Positions 7,940-17,244 are shown, counted from the stretch's first letter. The stretch is 47,972 nt of DNA from Acidimicrobiia bacterium (GCA_018003035.1 JAGNEX010000013.1:1-47972), one strand, 5' to 3'. Notes: a model not told the origin generated them from the letters alone. A program made the numbers and translations.

Positions 7940-9250
7940 ATGCTGCAGTATCTAGATCTCATCACCGAACCTGACAAGCGCTCCGAGCTTTTTGTTCACG
8001 AACCTGCTGCCGATGCCGATGCGCTGGCCACCGTTCGGAGCATCATCGGACGGGTCCGGACCGAAGGCGATCGGGCCCTCAAACTCCTCACCAAACAGTT
8101 CGACGCCCTCGATGTGGCATCGCTCAGCGAACTTGAGCCGCTCGAAGTTCCGCGTGCCGAACGCGAAGACGCCCTGTTGGCGATCGGTGCAGACCTGCGA
8201 GAGGCGCTTGAGTTTTCTGAGGCGCAGATTCGCGAATACCACCGAAACCAGCTGATCCAAGCTGACATCTTTGAGCGCGAAGGTATCGTCGTCCAAGAGA
8301 TCATCCGGGCAGTTGAACGGGCCGGCATCTACGTGCCGGGAGGGCGAGCGGTGTATCCGTCGACCGTTCTGATGACCACGATCCCCGCCCAGGTCGCTGG
8401 CGTCGATGAAACGATTTTGTGTGTCCCCCCGGGACGTGACGGCCGAGTTCCGACCCCGACGTTGGCGGCGGCTGCAATCGCGGGAGTCGACCGTGTCTTT
8501 CGGGTAGGTGGCGCTCAGGCGATCGCCGCTATGGCGTATGGCACCGAGAGCATTCCGGCGGTCGACGTCATCGTCGGGCCAGGCAACCGGTACGTGGCAC
8601 TCGCCAAACGCGAGGTCAACGGGGTGGTGGGCATCGATTCGATGGCTGGCCCGTCGGAATTAGTGGTGGTCGCCGATGCGAAAGCACCTGCGGCGTTCAT
8701 CGCTGCCGATCTGCTGGCACAGGCCGAACATGGCCCCGACGGCAAGGCCGTCGTGATCAGCGATGATGCCGACCTGCTGGAACGCGTCCAGACCGAAATC
8801 GAAGTACAAGTCGCACAAGCCGCGCGAGCTGAACATATCGCCGAGACCTTGAGCAAAGGCGGCTTTGCGGTCCTGGTCGAGGACCTGTTCACCGCAATGG
8901 ACGTGGTCAACGACGTCGCACCCGAGCATCTCGAACTGATTGTCGAAGATCCCGACGATCTGGTCGCCGAAGTGCGCAACGCGGGCGCCGTCTTCCTTGG
9001 TCCGTACGCGCCCGCCGCGCTCGGCGACTACTGCGCTGGACCCAACCACGTGCTCCCGACGGGGATGGCCGCGCGTTACGCGTCCGCGCTTCAGGTTTCG
9101 ACATTCCAGAAGCAGATCCACGTAGTGAGTTCCACGCCGGACACTGTGCGGCGGATCGGGCCGTACGCTCAGATCATCGCCGAAGAAGAAGGACTAGAGG
9201 CCCACGCCAACTCCATCCGCATCCGAAATGTTGCGGAGGCATCGACGTGA
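7940..9250 (+). CDS. hisD: Histidinol dehydrogenase
   Basis: Catalyses the last two oxidations from L-histidinol to L-histidine with NAD and a zinc ion. It has 436 residues, family-typical. Visible motifs: GIYVPGGRAVYPSTVLM; GPGNRYVALAKREV; GIDSMAGPSELVVVAD; zinc-ligand region LLAQAEHGPDGKA with Q261 and H264; catalytic pair E329-H330 in DVAPEHLEL; and GDYCAGPNHVLPT near the C-terminus. The start at 7940 gives the normal N-terminus (MLQYLDLITEPDKRSE); the frame stays open upstream to 7760, but that stretch runs into the divergent gene. It is the first gene of the his operon and overlaps hisC by 4 bases (GTGA). Confidence 0.97.
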   Translation: MLQYLDLITEPDKRSELFVHEPAADADALATVRSIIGRVRTEGDRALKLLTKQFDALDVASLSELEPLEVPRAEREDALLAIGADLREALEFSEAQIREYHRNQLIQADIFEREGIVVQEIIRAVERAGIYVPGGRAVYPSTVLMTTIPAQVAGVDETILCVPPGRDGRVPTPTLAAAAIAGVDRVFRVGGAQAIAAMAYGTESIPAVDVIVGPGNRYVALAKREVNGVVGIDSMAGPSELVVVADAKAPAAFIAADLLAQAEHGPDGKAVVISDDADLLERVQTEIEVQVAQAARAEHIAETLSKGGFAVLVEDLFTAMDVVNDVAPEHLELIVEDPDDLVAEVRNAGAVFLGPYAPAALGDYCAGPNHVLPTGMAARYASALQVSTFQKQIHVVSSTPDTVRRIGPYAQIIAEEEGLEAHANSIRIRNVAEAST

Positions 9251-10341
9251 ACGCGGAGATACCCGTCCAGCCGCGAGCCTCGATACGCGAATTGGCGGGG
9301 TATCACTCGCCCCAGGTCGATGTGCCCGTGCGCTTAAACACCAACGAAAGCCCCTATGGCCCGCCCGCCGAGTTCCTGAAACGCTGGGCGGCGGCGATTT
9401 GCGGGGAGTCCTGGAATCGTTACCCGGATCGCAGTGCCCGCGACCTACGAGAAGGCCTCGGCCGTTTGTATGGCCGCCGAGGAGCAGAAGTCATCTGCGG
9501 AAACGGATCCAACGAAGTACTTCAGGCGATATTTTTGGCTCACGGCGGTCCGGGGCGTCGCGCACTCACCTTTGAACCGTCCTATGCGTTACATGACGTC
9601 ATCGGGCGGACGACGGCGACCGAGATGATCGCCTGTGAACGGGCCTCTGATTTTTCGCTGGACCGATCAGCGGCCGAGATCGCGATCGAGCGTGCGCAAC
9701 CTCACATCACGTTTCTGACCAGTCCCAACAACCCGACCGGTCGGGTCGAGAGTCGGGACACGGTCGAGTGGCTGGCCGATATGGTCCCCGGGCTCTTGGT
9801 TATCGATGCTGCCTACGCCGAGTTCTCGGAGTGGGATCCGATCGACTTAGTCGACGACAGCCGTCCCATCGTCGTAACGCGCACCTACTCAAAGGTTTGG
9901 TCGATGGCGGGGCTGCGGCTGGGTTACGCCGTCGCGCCGACCTGGCTCGTCGGACAGCTTGAGCAAGTGCTGCTGCCGTACCACCTCTCGACGGCGGTGC
10001 TTCGAGGCGGCTCGCTGGCCCTTGAGTACCAAGACGAGATGGCCGAACGGGTCGACAAGCTCAAACGCGAGCGGGACCGGCTCTATGAAGCGTTGGAAGC
10101 CGACGGACGCCTGAGTGTTTGGCCGAGCGCAGCGAACTTCATCCTGTTCCGTCCGGCCGCCGACGGGCACCGCGTGTGGGAACGTCTTCTAGAAAGAGGA
10201 GTGCTCGTGAGAGACTGCTCGAGTTGGGATCGACTTGCCGGATGTCTGCGCGTAACGGTCGGCACACCCGAGGAGAACTCCACGTTTCTAGAGGCGCTCG
10301 ACAGCGCGCTCGACAGCCTGGGTTTTGCTTCGAAGCACTAA
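9247..10341 (+). CDS. hisC: Histidinol-phosphate aminotransferase
   Basis: A PLP-dependent class I/II aminotransferase that converts imidazole-acetol phosphate to histidinol phosphate. It has 364 residues. Motifs: RLNTNESPYGPP (substrate loop), GNGSNEVLQAIF (cofactor phosphate), TSPNNPTGRV, VIDAAYAEFS, and the Schiff-base lysine K216 in YSKVWSMAGLRLGYA. The start GTG is fused with the hisD stop in GTGA, so translation is likely coupled. The C-terminal VLVRDCSSWDRLAGCLRVTVG segment is normal for HisC. All key residues are present. In some actinobacteria a single HisC also serves aromatic transamination, which cannot be judged from sequence. Confidence 0.96.
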   Translation: MNAEIPVQPRASIRELAGYHSPQVDVPVRLNTNESPYGPPAEFLKRWAAAICGESWNRYPDRSARDLREGLGRLYGRRGAEVICGNGSNEVLQAIFLAHGGPGRRALTFEPSYALHDVIGRTTATEMIACERASDFSLDRSAAEIAIERAQPHITFLTSPNNPTGRVESRDTVEWLADMVPGLLVIDAAYAEFSEWDPIDLVDDSRPIVVTRTYSKVWSMAGLRLGYAVAPTWLVGQLEQVLLPYHLSTAVLRGGSLALEYQDEMAERVDKLKRERDRLYEALEADGRLSVWPSAANFILFRPAADGHRVWERLLERGVLVRDCSSWDRLAGCLRVTVGTPEENSTFLEALDSALDSLGFASKH

Positions 10342-10416
10342 GCGTGCCGCGTCAGCGCAGACCGCAGCACCAACCCACATTCCAGGACTTGACCCTATTT
10401 GGACGGGGATACAGCA

Positions 10417-10998
10417 ATGCCAAGAAACGCCGCTCTGGAACGCAAGACCAAAGAGACCTCAGTGTCGGTCGTCGTCGACCTTGATGTCGCTGAGCCACCG
10501 GCCAACGCAACCGGGATCGCCTTCTTTGACCACATGCTCGATCAGCTCGGAACGCACGGTGGCTTCACCCTGTCCGTTAAGGCAGAAGGTGACCTTGACG
10601 TCGACGACCACCACACCGTCGAGGATTGCGGCATCGTGCTCGGTCAAGCCTTTGCGCAGGCCCTTGGGGCAAAGACCGGACTCGCTCGTTTCGCCGACCG
10701 GACGATCCCCCTTGACGAGGCGCTCGTCGCTGTGTCGCTCGATCTGTCGGGACGCCCGTTTCTTGTGTACGACCTCGACCTGCCGACCGACAGGATTGGA
10801 TCCTTTGACGGTCAACTCATGGAAGAGTTTTGGCGTGCCTTTGTGATGGCGGCGGCCGTGACCTTGCATGTCCGAAAGATTTCGGGACGCAACAGCCACC
10901 ACATCGTCGAAGCTTCGGTGAAGGCCATCGCACGTGCAATCCGGGATGCCATCGCAGTCGTCGACAATGTCTTACCGTCGACGAAGGGAGCGTTGTGA
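10417..10998 (+). CDS. hisB: Imidazoleglycerol-phosphate dehydratase
   Basis: Dehydrates imidazole-glycerol phosphate in step 6 of histidine synthesis using two manganese ions. It has 193 residues, the monofunctional form without a phosphatase domain. The metal-binding histidine clusters are visible: FFDHMLDQLGTHGGF with D38-H39, DDHHTVEDCGI with H65, H66 and E69, and NSHHIVEASVKAIARA near the end. The ATG at 10417 is preferred over an in-frame TTG at 10399, because GGGGAT lies a suitable distance before it and the protein then begins in the usual MPRNAALERKTKET form. A 75-base gap separates it from hisC, the only real gap in the hisD-hisF run. It overlaps hisH by 4 bases (GTGA). Confidence 0.95.
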   Translation: MPRNAALERKTKETSVSVVVDLDVAEPPANATGIAFFDHMLDQLGTHGGFTLSVKAEGDLDVDDHHTVEDCGIVLGQAFAQALGAKTGLARFADRTIPLDEALVAVSLDLSGRPFLVYDLDLPTDRIGSFDGQLMEEFWRAFVMAAAVTLHVRKISGRNSHHIVEASVKAIARAIRDAIAVVDNVLPSTKGAL

Positions 10999-11705
10999 TC
11001 GCGATCGTCGATTACGGGATCGGCAACCTTCGGTCCGCCCAGAAAGCTTTTGAGGTTCTGGGAGTTGAGGCCCAGCTCACCGACGATCCAGACATCATCG
11101 CCCGGGCCGGGGGAGTCGTACTGCCGGGCGTCGGGAACTTTGGCAAGTGTATGAACGCGCTCAACGAACGTGGCCTGGACACTCCCTGTCTTGACACGAT
11201 CGAGCGAGGTCAGCCATTTCTGGGGATCTGTGTCGGCCTCCAAATGCTGTTCACCAGCAGCGAGGAGGCGCCCGATGTTAAAGGTCTCGGGGTCTTCGAC
11301 AGCGAAGTTCGTTTGCTGCCCGAAGACGTGGTCGTACCGCACATGGGCTGGAACCAATGCAGCGGAGTGGCCGGCGACTCAGAGATGTTTGCTGGCCTAG
11401 GCGCCGACCCGTGGATGTACTTCGTCCACTCGTTCGCGAGCACGGATGTAGATGAGCCTTGGGTTGCTGCGTCGGTGTGGCACGGAATCGACGTTGTTGC
11501 CGCGGTCGAGCGCGACAACGTGTGGGGATCGCAGTTTCACCCGGAAAAAAGTTCCAACCTGGGACTTCAGATTCTGGCTAACTTCGCCAGCTTTTGCGGC
11601 CTGCAGCCGGCCGATCCAACCCACGCCGACGCACGTCCGCTGGCGCCGTCGACCGTCGATGGCGCGGGCGATTCGGTCCGAAGCGGTCCGGGTACGAAGG
11701 GTTAG
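10995..11705 (+). CDS. hisH: Imidazole glycerol phosphate synthase, glutaminase subunit
   Basis: The class I glutamine amidotransferase partner of HisF; it releases ammonia from glutamine and channels it to HisF. It has 236 residues. The nucleophile C79 is in GICVGLQMLF, and the triad partners H182 and E184 are in GSQFHPEKSSNLG; the HMGWNQ and YFVHSF segments are also typical. The GTG start overlaps the hisB stop. The protein continues about 30 residues beyond the usual HisH end with a Pro/Asp/Arg-rich tail (LQPADPTHADARPLAPSTVD onward), probably disordered. hisA follows after 7 bases. Confidence 0.95.
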   Translation: MIAIVDYGIGNLRSAQKAFEVLGVEAQLTDDPDIIARAGGVVLPGVGNFGKCMNALNERGLDTPCLDTIERGQPFLGICVGLQMLFTSSEEAPDVKGLGVFDSEVRLLPEDVVVPHMGWNQCSGVAGDSEMFAGLGADPWMYFVHSFASTDVDEPWVAASVWHGIDVVAAVERDNVWGSQFHPEKSSNLGLQILANFASFCGLQPADPTHADARPLAPSTVDGAGDSVRSGPGTKG

Positions 11706-11712
11706 ACCACCT

Positions 11713-12459
11713 GTGCTTTGTTATCCAGCGATTGACTTGCGCGGCGGTAAGGCCGTTCGTCTCCTCAAAGGTTCGTTTGGTCACGAGACCGTCTATGACG
11801 ATGATCCACTCGACCGTGCGCTCTCCTTCCAGGCGGCAGGGGCGACGTTCATTCACGTGGTCGATCTCGACGGCGCCAGGTCGGGGACCGGCGCCAACAG
11901 AGACACGATCGGCCGGCTCACCGCGGAGCTGAGCCCCCAGGTCCAAGTGGGTGGGGGCATCCGCTCAGAAGCCGACGCAGCCGAACTCATCGAAGACCTT
12001 GGCGTGGACCGGATCATCTTGGGAACTGCTGCCGTCGAGAATCCCGACCTGGTCGCTGTCTTGTGTGAGCGCTACCCGGGACAGGTCGCCGTCGGACTCG
12101 ACGCTCACGGCGCTCAGGTTGCGGTGCGCGGATGGGAACGCTCGACCGAAGCCGACCTGTTCACTTTGGCTGGCGACTTTGAGTCCATGGGTATTTCCGC
12201 CCTCATCGTCACCGAGATCGGGGTCGATGGGACCATGGCGGGACCGGCACTGGGCCAGCTCACGAAGGTGCTTGAGGCCACGTCGGTCGATGTCATCGCC
12301 TCTGGTGGAGTGGGCGGGGCCGGTGACCTCGTGGCGCTCAGGAATCTTCAAGCGGTCGTCCAGGGCCAGACGCGCCAACTGGCGGGCGCGATTGTGGGTA
12401 GAGCCATCTATGAGGGCGCGCTCAGCGTCGAGGAGGCAATAGCTGCATGCTCGGCGTAA
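11713..12459 (+). CDS. hisA: ProFAR isomerase HisA
   Basis: An Amadori isomerase (ProFAR to PRFAR), a 248-residue (beta/alpha)8 barrel. It has the catalytic base D8 in [17 protein letters not shown], phosphate loops VQVGGGIRS and IASGGVGG, and the catalytic acid D172 in [12 protein letters not shown]. Many actinobacteria use the bifunctional PriA for both HisA and TrpF reactions. Here a separate trpF is present at 22685 and the loop reads VGGGIR as in HisA, rather than the SGGIR I associate with PriA, so I infer a monofunctional HisA. The GTG start at 11713 matches the usual N-terminus. It lies 7 bases after hisH and overlaps hisF by 13 bases. Confidence 0.93.
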   Translation: MLCYPAIDLRGGKAVRLLKGSFGHETVYDDDPLDRALSFQAAGATFIHVVDLDGARSGTGANRDTIGRLTAELSPQVQVGGGIRSEADAAELIEDLGVDRIILGTAAVENPDLVAVLCERYPGQVAVGLDAHGAQVAVRGWERSTEADLFTLAGDFESMGISALIVTEIGVDGTMAGPALGQLTKVLEATSVDVIASGGVGGAGDLVALRNLQAVVQGQTRQLAGAIVGRAIYEGALSVEEAIAACSA

Positions 12460-13214
12460 GGATTGTGCCGTGCCTCGACGTCGACGCCGGGCGAGTCGTC
12501 AAAGGGGTCAACTTCGTTGGTTTGCGGGACGCCGGTGACCCGGTGGAACTGGCCGCCAGATACGACCGCGAAGGTGCTGACGAAGTCGTGTTCTTAGATA
12601 TCACGGCGTCGTCTGATCAGCGCGACACCATCGTTGATGTCGTCGAACGAACCGCTGATCGCGTCTTCATTCCCCTCACCGTCGGCGGTGGTATCAGGAG
12701 CGTCAACGACATCCGTCGGCTGCTCCGCGCAGGGGCAGATAAGTGCTCTCTGAATACCGCGGCGGTGAACGATCCCGACCTGGTTCGTGACTCGGCGGCA
12801 GTCTTTGGCAGCCAGTGTGTAGTGGTCGCAATCGACGCGAAAGCTCGAGTGGACGGCGGGTGGGAAGTGGTGACCCATGGGGGGCGCACCTGGACTGGGC
12901 TCGACGCCATCGAGTGGGCCGAACGCGTTGTGCAACTCGGCGCTGGCGAGTTGTTGGTGACCTCGATGGATCGAGACGGTACGCGCGATGGGTACGACCT
13001 CGCGCTGCTGTCGGCTCTGCGGGAGCGGGTCGACGTGCCGATCGTCGCTTCGGGCGGGGTCGGCAACCTAGAACACCTCTACGAAGGCGCAACGACCGGT
13101 CGCGCGGACGCGCTTCTGGCCGCGTCTATCTTCCACTTTGGCGAGTACACCGTCGGGGAGGCCAAGACCTATTTGGCCGAGCGGGGAGTGACCGTTAGGC
13201 CACCTACTGAGTAG
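12447..13214 (+). CDS. hisF: Imidazole glycerol phosphate synthase, cyclase subunit
   Basis: The cyclase partner of HisH; it makes imidazole-glycerol phosphate and AICAR from PRFAR and ammonia. It is a 255-residue (beta/alpha)8 barrel of exactly family length. The catalytic aspartates are visible: D11 in [16 protein letters not shown] and D130 in [30 protein letters not shown] and [13 protein letters not shown] are the phosphate-binding loops. The ATG at 12447 lies inside the end of hisA (13-base overlap), preceded by a strong AGGAGG within hisA. It is the last gene of this his block; the pathway resumes 3.6 kb later with hisI. hisG and hisE are not in the window. Confidence 0.97.
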   Translation: MLGVRIVPCLDVDAGRVVKGVNFVGLRDAGDPVELAARYDREGADEVVFLDITASSDQRDTIVDVVERTADRVFIPLTVGGGIRSVNDIRRLLRAGADKCSLNTAAVNDPDLVRDSAAVFGSQCVVVAIDAKARVDGGWEVVTHGGRTWTGLDAIEWAERVVQLGAGELLVTSMDRDGTRDGYDLALLSALRERVDVPIVASGGVGNLEHLYEGATTGRADALLAASIFHFGEYTVGEAKTYLAERGVTVRPPTE

Positions 13215-13274
13215 CCGCGCACCCCAGCCGGTTGGCGTGCCCCTTAACGTGCGCTTTGCCTGAACGACCGGCGG

Positions 13275-13838
13275 TTAGCCCGCGGTTGTGGTTTGTGGCG
13301 TTGACGCGGTGGTCGTCTCGCTGCCTGTTGCCGTCGTAGCACCCGGGGTTTGTGGCGACTCGCCTGGAGTTCCAGCAGGCGTCGTCCCTGTCGACAGGGA
13401 ACCCATGGTCGTGGTCGTAATCTCCTCAACGCCGCAGTTCGTCACGACCCATTTGTTGACCTTGGTGATCGAGGCCTCCAGGCGAGCCTTGTCCAGACCA
13501 CGCTTTTCCCACTCGGTCTGCATGTCCTCGTAGGGGATCTCTCCCGCTGTGACGCCGTTGATGACGTCGAGCTGAACCTTGATCATGTCCGCGGCGTACT
13601 GGGCGTCTTCCTTGATCTCGTCGGGAGCGTTGTCCGCGATCTCTTGGAATTGAGCGAGCACTTCCTTCTGGTCAGGTTCCGTCGTCGATGACGACATCTG
13701 CGCGGCTTCCTCGCGGTCCTTCTGCAACTGGCACAACTGCTCAGCGTTGGGACCACCGGGAAACGGATTGGTCTCTACATCGTCGCCACCACACGCGGCA
13801 GGAACTAACACCAGAACGAGAAGCAACGAAGCCCGCAT
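13275..13838 (-). CDS. Putative secreted lipoprotein with Thr/Pro-rich C-terminal tail
   Basis: 187 residues. A short signal peptide ends in a lipobox (LVPAAC, then GGDD), so it should be lipidated at C16 and sit on the outer face of the membrane. The middle is helical and acidic (around QFQEIADNAPDEIKEDAQYA) with two further cysteines, in QLCQLQ and VVTNCGVEEI, that could form a disulfide. The last 45 residues are a Thr/Ser/Pro/Gly-rich, probably unstructured and possibly glycosylated tail (from EITTTTMGSLSTGTTP to PQTTTAG). GGAGGG sits 5 bases before the ATG. The 60-base gap to the convergent hisF shows no clear terminator. I recognise no family. The stalk-like tail at the C-terminus, not next to the lipid anchor, is unusual. 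Confidence 0.78.
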   Translation of the reverse strand: MRASLLLVLVLVPAACGGDDVETNPFPGGPNAEQLCQLQKDREEAAQMSSSTTEPDQKEVLAQFQEIADNAPDEIKEDAQYAADMIKVQLDVINGVTAGEIPYEDMQTEWEKRGLDKARLEASITKVNKWVVTNCGVEEITTTTMGSLSTGTTPAGTPGESPQTPGATTATGSETTTASTPQTTTAG

Positions 13839-13877
13839 GAAACCCTCCGAAAGAAAACCGGAGCAAGAGCGTACCCG

Positions 13878-16010
13878 TCAACGGTCGATGCGAATGACCC
13901 GGGTCCCGTGAGGAGCGATGTACCCCAGATCGACGATGCCACCGGCGGCGCTGAGGCGCGCACCAGACCGCGCGTCCGCGACCGCCTCCCATGGCTCTAC
14001 CCCCGAAGCGTCGGCAGTTCCCTCCCAATACCGCCCTACGTCGACCGCGAAGCGCCGTGGCGAAGCGGACAGATTGCACTGAGCGACCAACACGTGGTCG
14101 TCGAATCTCGACCAGACCTGCTGGGGCAGATCGGCAGAGCCGAGGTCGGGAATGAAGATCTGGCCGCCTTGAAGTGTCGTCGCCCACTCGAGCAGGTCCC
14201 GCTGAACGTCGGTCCAGGTTGTCAGATCGTCAGAAACGATCAGCAGGCCGTTTGAGAGCCCCATCAGGGTCGCGATGGTGAAACGTTCGTCGTCGGTTAG
14301 CTCGGTCTCGACCGAACGAAGGGTCAGACAGTCAGGGTCGTTAGTCCAAAAGCGGCCGTCCATAAAGCTGCGCGTCAGGATGTTTCGCAACGCATGCCGA
14401 GTTGAAATTCCGTGCAGATCGCGCTGCGCGGTTCGAGCCCGAAAGGTTGTCCAGCGGGGTTCCACGTCGGCTCCGATCCGCATCACGTCGACGGCCCCGA
14501 TCGCTGGACCGAGCGGGCATCCACATCCGATGAGGCCTGCATCTGGTCCGGCACCGCGGCGGATTGCGTCAAGTCCCAGTCTGAGGGCCTCCGCACGGGT
14601 GACGTCCTGGCGGAATCGTTTCCCCGGCAACGCGCCGGCAAACAGAAAATCGAGCTTCAAGACGTCAAAACCCCACTCCCAGACGATCTCTCTGGCGAGC
14701 GCCTCGAGCCATTCCAGGACCTCGGGGTGGGTCGTGTCGAGGGCGAAGATTCGTTGCGCCCCCCACGCGGGATTGACCAACGCGACGGTCGGCACCTTGC
14801 CCGGGCTCAACAGCCAGTTGGGATGGTTCCGAGCGAGTTGTGATCGCTTTGCCGCAAGAAACGGTGCCAGCCAGATGCCGGGCCGCATGCTGTGCTGGAG
14901 GATCTGTTCCGCGACGACCCGCATTCCGTCTGCGAAATTGGGGCTGCGGTGTCGCCAGTCGCCGATCTCAGACTGGTGTCCGTCGTCGACCATGAAGTAG
15001 TCCAACGCGACGGGTTCGGTGGCGGTCGGCAGGCAGGAAAGGTTCTTGCCGATATCGGCCGCAGTGACGTGTTGGAAGTAGTGGTACCAACTGCACCAGC
15101 CCGTGTTCACCGGGCGGCCTATTCGAGCGCCGGCGGCGCCACCCACGGCATCGGCTAACCGTTCGAGCACGGTCGTCGCGGCGCTGGGGTTGCCGGAGCA
15201 GTCGGTGACAAGCAGCCACTGGGCGACCATCCTGGACGCGCCCACCGGCAACTCGATGCCGTCGAGATCGGTGCACAACTCAAAGCGGGCGAACTTCCCT
15301 TGCACTGTGGTCACATCGACGTAATGGAACGCTTCGGAAGCGTTCAGGGCCCCTGCCCCCAGCACGTCACCGGTGCTACGGCTGGTGATGGCCGTCAATC
15401 CCGCAGACCGGGCGGTCCCCGAGCGGCTCGGAAGCCGATGGCGCGGATCGGTGGTGGTCCGCCGAACGAGCGGCGGCAAATCCGGGTCGGGAACCTCGAT
15501 CGGAGCCGCTCGGGTACCGCTCCAGGACTGCGTGCCGTTCCGCCACATCGACCAGCTTGCTGGCCCTGTCCCCAACGCCAGGTGAGTGAACCCGATCGTC
15601 GCCGCCTCAAGTCGGACCTGCGCGTTCGAGCCGTTGCTGACGGTGCACCCGATGCGAAGCTGACCGTCTTGGCGTTCGACCACCCAAGTGACGGTAAGTC
15701 CGCCGGTCTCAGTAGCTTCCCAGACAGAGGTTTCCGGTGTCGCGGCTCCGGCCTTGGTCAACGTTCCCGCGGTGCGGTCTGGAGCACGGTAGCGCTGGCC
15801 CCGGTCGACCATGTCGCCACCTGTGTCGGGACTTCTGTCAACCGGGCGGAAGTGACCGGTCGACCAACGGCGGGGCCTGCGCTTGTCGCCGACCGGTCGC
15901 CAGTCCAGGGCGAACGACGCGCCGGCCAAAACGACGCGACCGTCTGATCGGGTAAGCCGGATTCGGTCGAACGGGCCGGGCGTCTCACGTTGCGGCATGG
16001 CGTCGGGCAC
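13878..16010 (-). CDS. Alpha-galactosidase-like glycoside hydrolase, family GH36
   Basis: 710 residues with a GH36/melibiase catalytic barrel. Key segments: NTGWCSWYHYFQHVTAADIG, YFMVDDGHQSEIGDW, MRPGIWLAPFLAAKRSQL, and LDTTHPEVLEWLEAL. The nucleophile D454 is in VLKLDFLFAG and the acid/base D515 in RIGADVEPRW. The N-terminal beta-sandwich is recognisable. There is no signal peptide, so it is probably cytoplasmic. The GTG start at 16010 shares its G with the TAG stop of the hydrolase gene upstream, so the two are coupled; an ATG at 15998 is the alternative and would remove 4 residues. Substrate is inferred as an alpha-galactoside, but GH36 also includes other alpha-specificities. Confidence 0.9.
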   Translation of the reverse strand: MPDAMPQRETPGPFDRIRLTRSDGRVVLAGASFALDWRPVGDKRRPRRWSTGHFRPVDRSPDTGGDMVDRGQRYRAPDRTAGTLTKAGAATPETSVWEATETGGLTVTWVVERQDGQLRIGCTVSNGSNAQVRLEAATIGFTHLALGTGPASWSMWRNGTQSWSGTRAAPIEVPDPDLPPLVRRTTTDPRHRLPSRSGTARSAGLTAITSRSTGDVLGAGALNASEAFHYVDVTTVQGKFARFELCTDLDGIELPVGASRMVAQWLLVTDCSGNPSAATTVLERLADAVGGAAGARIGRPVNTGWCSWYHYFQHVTAADIGKNLSCLPTATEPVALDYFMVDDGHQSEIGDWRHRSPNFADGMRVVAEQILQHSMRPGIWLAPFLAAKRSQLARNHPNWLLSPGKVPTVALVNPAWGAQRIFALDTTHPEVLEWLEALAREIVWEWGFDVLKLDFLFAGALPGKRFRQDVTRAEALRLGLDAIRRGAGPDAGLIGCGCPLGPAIGAVDVMRIGADVEPRWTTFRARTAQRDLHGISTRHALRNILTRSFMDGRFWTNDPDCLTLRSVETELTDDERFTIATLMGLSNGLLIVSDDLTTWTDVQRDLLEWATTLQGGQIFIPDLGSADLPQQVWSRFDDHVLVAQCNLSASPRRFAVDVGRYWEGTADASGVEPWEAVADARSGARLSAAGGIVDLGYIAPHGTRVIRIDR

Positions 16011-16678
16011 TACTCCGGTTGGCTCAACATGCGGGTAACGAATTCTTCAACGAGTTCGGCCACCTGTTTGGTACGGCCAGCGAAGAAGTGGTCGGCGCCG
16101 CCGACGACTTCCACGCGGGTGTTAGGCCACCCTTCGACGTCGCGGGCCACATCTTCAGCCGGCCGGACTTGGTCATGTTCGGCCAAAATCACCAGAACCG
16201 GTTTGCCGGAACGGGCCGCCGCCGCGGGTTCGGTCCCAAAGCGCAGGGGAGGGGCGATCGCTATCCACCCGTCGCACGGAGAATCTGGGAGGCGGTCGTT
16301 GAGCGGCGTCGACAACGACACGTCAGCTCCAAATGACCAGCCGACTACCACCCGGGTCTGCGACTCAGGGGTTAAGTCCACGAGTCGCGAAAAAGCGTTC
16401 ACGACGTCGTCAGACTCACCTTTACCGAAGTCGTGTTCACCCGTGCTCGCCCCGACCCCCCGAAAGTTGAATCGCAGGGCACTGATGCCGCCCTGGGGCA
16501 GGATGCGGAACAGTTCGCTGGTCACCAAGGAGGTCATGTTGCCGCCCTGCAGAGGGTGCGGGTGACACAACAGGGTCGAGGCACTCGTCGCCAGACCAAA
16601 GGTCGACGGCTCAAAGTGCGCCTCTAAGGCAACTCCAGCTGAGCTCGGTATGGTCAGAATCGTGCGGTCTTCAGACAT
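16010..16678 (-). CDS. COG2945-type alpha/beta hydrolase
   Basis: 222 residues. The fold markers are LLCHPHPLQGGNM, RFNFRGVGASTGEHDFGKGE, nucleophile S115 in VVGWSFGADVSL, D169 in VLAEHDQVRP, and H197 in GGADHFFAG, so the Ser-Asp-His triad is complete. These segments match the small dienelactone-hydrolase-like family of COG2945; the natural substrate is unknown. The frame is open upstream to a TTG at 16750, but I chose the ATG at 16678 because it is preceded by TACCAT, 6 bases and then ATG, a leaderless arrangement, and because the length then suits the family. It is followed by the GH36 gene with a 1-base overlap. Confidence 0.88.
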   Translation of the reverse strand: MSEDRTILTIPSSAGVALEAHFEPSTFGLATSASTLLCHPHPLQGGNMTSLVTSELFRILPQGGISALRFNFRGVGASTGEHDFGKGESDDVVNAFSRLVDLTPESQTRVVVGWSFGADVSLSTPLNDRLPDSPCDGWIAIAPPLRFGTEPAAAARSGKPVLVILAEHDQVRPAEDVARDVEGWPNTRVEVVGGADHFFAGRTKQVAELVEEFVTRMLSQPE

Positions 16679-16684
16679 GGATGA

Positions 16685-16690
16685 ATGGTA
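16685..16690 (-). promoter_or_regulatory. Leaderless -10 hexamer TACCAT for the hydrolase-GH36 operon
   Basis: On the minus strand TACCAT is followed by 6 bases and the ATG at 16678. There is no Shine-Dalgarno sequence between them, so transcription probably starts at or next to the start codon. The same hexamer recurs at the same distance before three other genes in the window. Confidence 0.55.
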
Positions 16691-16782
16691 TCGGGGTTCG
16701 CTTCGAAGCCCTCTAGCTTCCTGAACGAAGTCGTCGGTTACGCTGCCCAACGCATCGTTAGCGACTCCGGGGAGAGAACTAG

Positions 16783-17244
16783 GTGAGCCAATCGGTTCTG
16801 GACGTACCTGCTGAACAGATCGCGCCGGACGACCTTATCGATACGGTCCGATGGGACGATCGAGGCCTCGTGCCGTGTATCACCCAGGCTCGGGACGGCG
16901 CCGTCCTGATGCTGGCATGGATGAACGCCGAGTCACTGCGGCGGACCATCGAACAGGGCACCATGTGGTACTGGTCGCGGTCGCGCGCCGAGATGTGGCA
17001 CAAGGGCGCCACCTCAGGAAACACCCAGAAGCTCCTGTCGCTTCGCGTCGATTGTGACGGCGATACCTTGCTTGCAATCGTCGACCAGCACGGGTCGGGA
17101 GCGTGCCACGTGCCTGGGCAGTTGAGCTGCTTTCATCGGCAGGCCGCACTGGGCGCCGCGGCTCCTCAACCCGCGCAAAGCTCCAGCGAGCCCGAACGGC
17201 GAGATCCCCAATCGGCAGATCCCCAACCCCGAGGTGACCGATGA
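16783..17244 (+). CDS. hisI: Phosphoribosyl-AMP cyclohydrolase
   Basis: Opens the adenine ring of phosphoribosyl-AMP in step 3 of histidine synthesis. It is 153 residues, the single-domain HisI form without a fused HisE. The magnesium aspartates D90, D92 and D94 with zinc ligand C91 lie in [10 protein letters not shown]; the other zinc cysteines are C108 and C116 in [24 protein letters not shown] and [13 protein letters not shown] are further hallmarks. The GTG start at 16783 has a GGGGAGAG upstream. After the catalytic domain comes a 30-residue polar, Pro/Arg-rich tail. The stop overlaps the trpE start in ATGA, coupling a histidine gene to a tryptophan gene. Confidence 0.95.
   Translation: MSQSVLDVPAEQIAPDDLIDTVRWDDRGLVPCITQARDGAVLMLAWMNAESLRRTIEQGTMWYWSRSRAEMWHKGATSGNTQKLLSLRVDCDGDTLLAIVDQHGSGACHVPGQLSCFHRQAALGAAAPQPAQSSSEPERRDPQSADPQPRGDR

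Noticed and set aside
16679..16750. A longer hydrolase starting at TTG 16750
   Set aside because: The extra 24 residues are not family-like and would include the -10 hexamer; the ATG at 16678 fits better.
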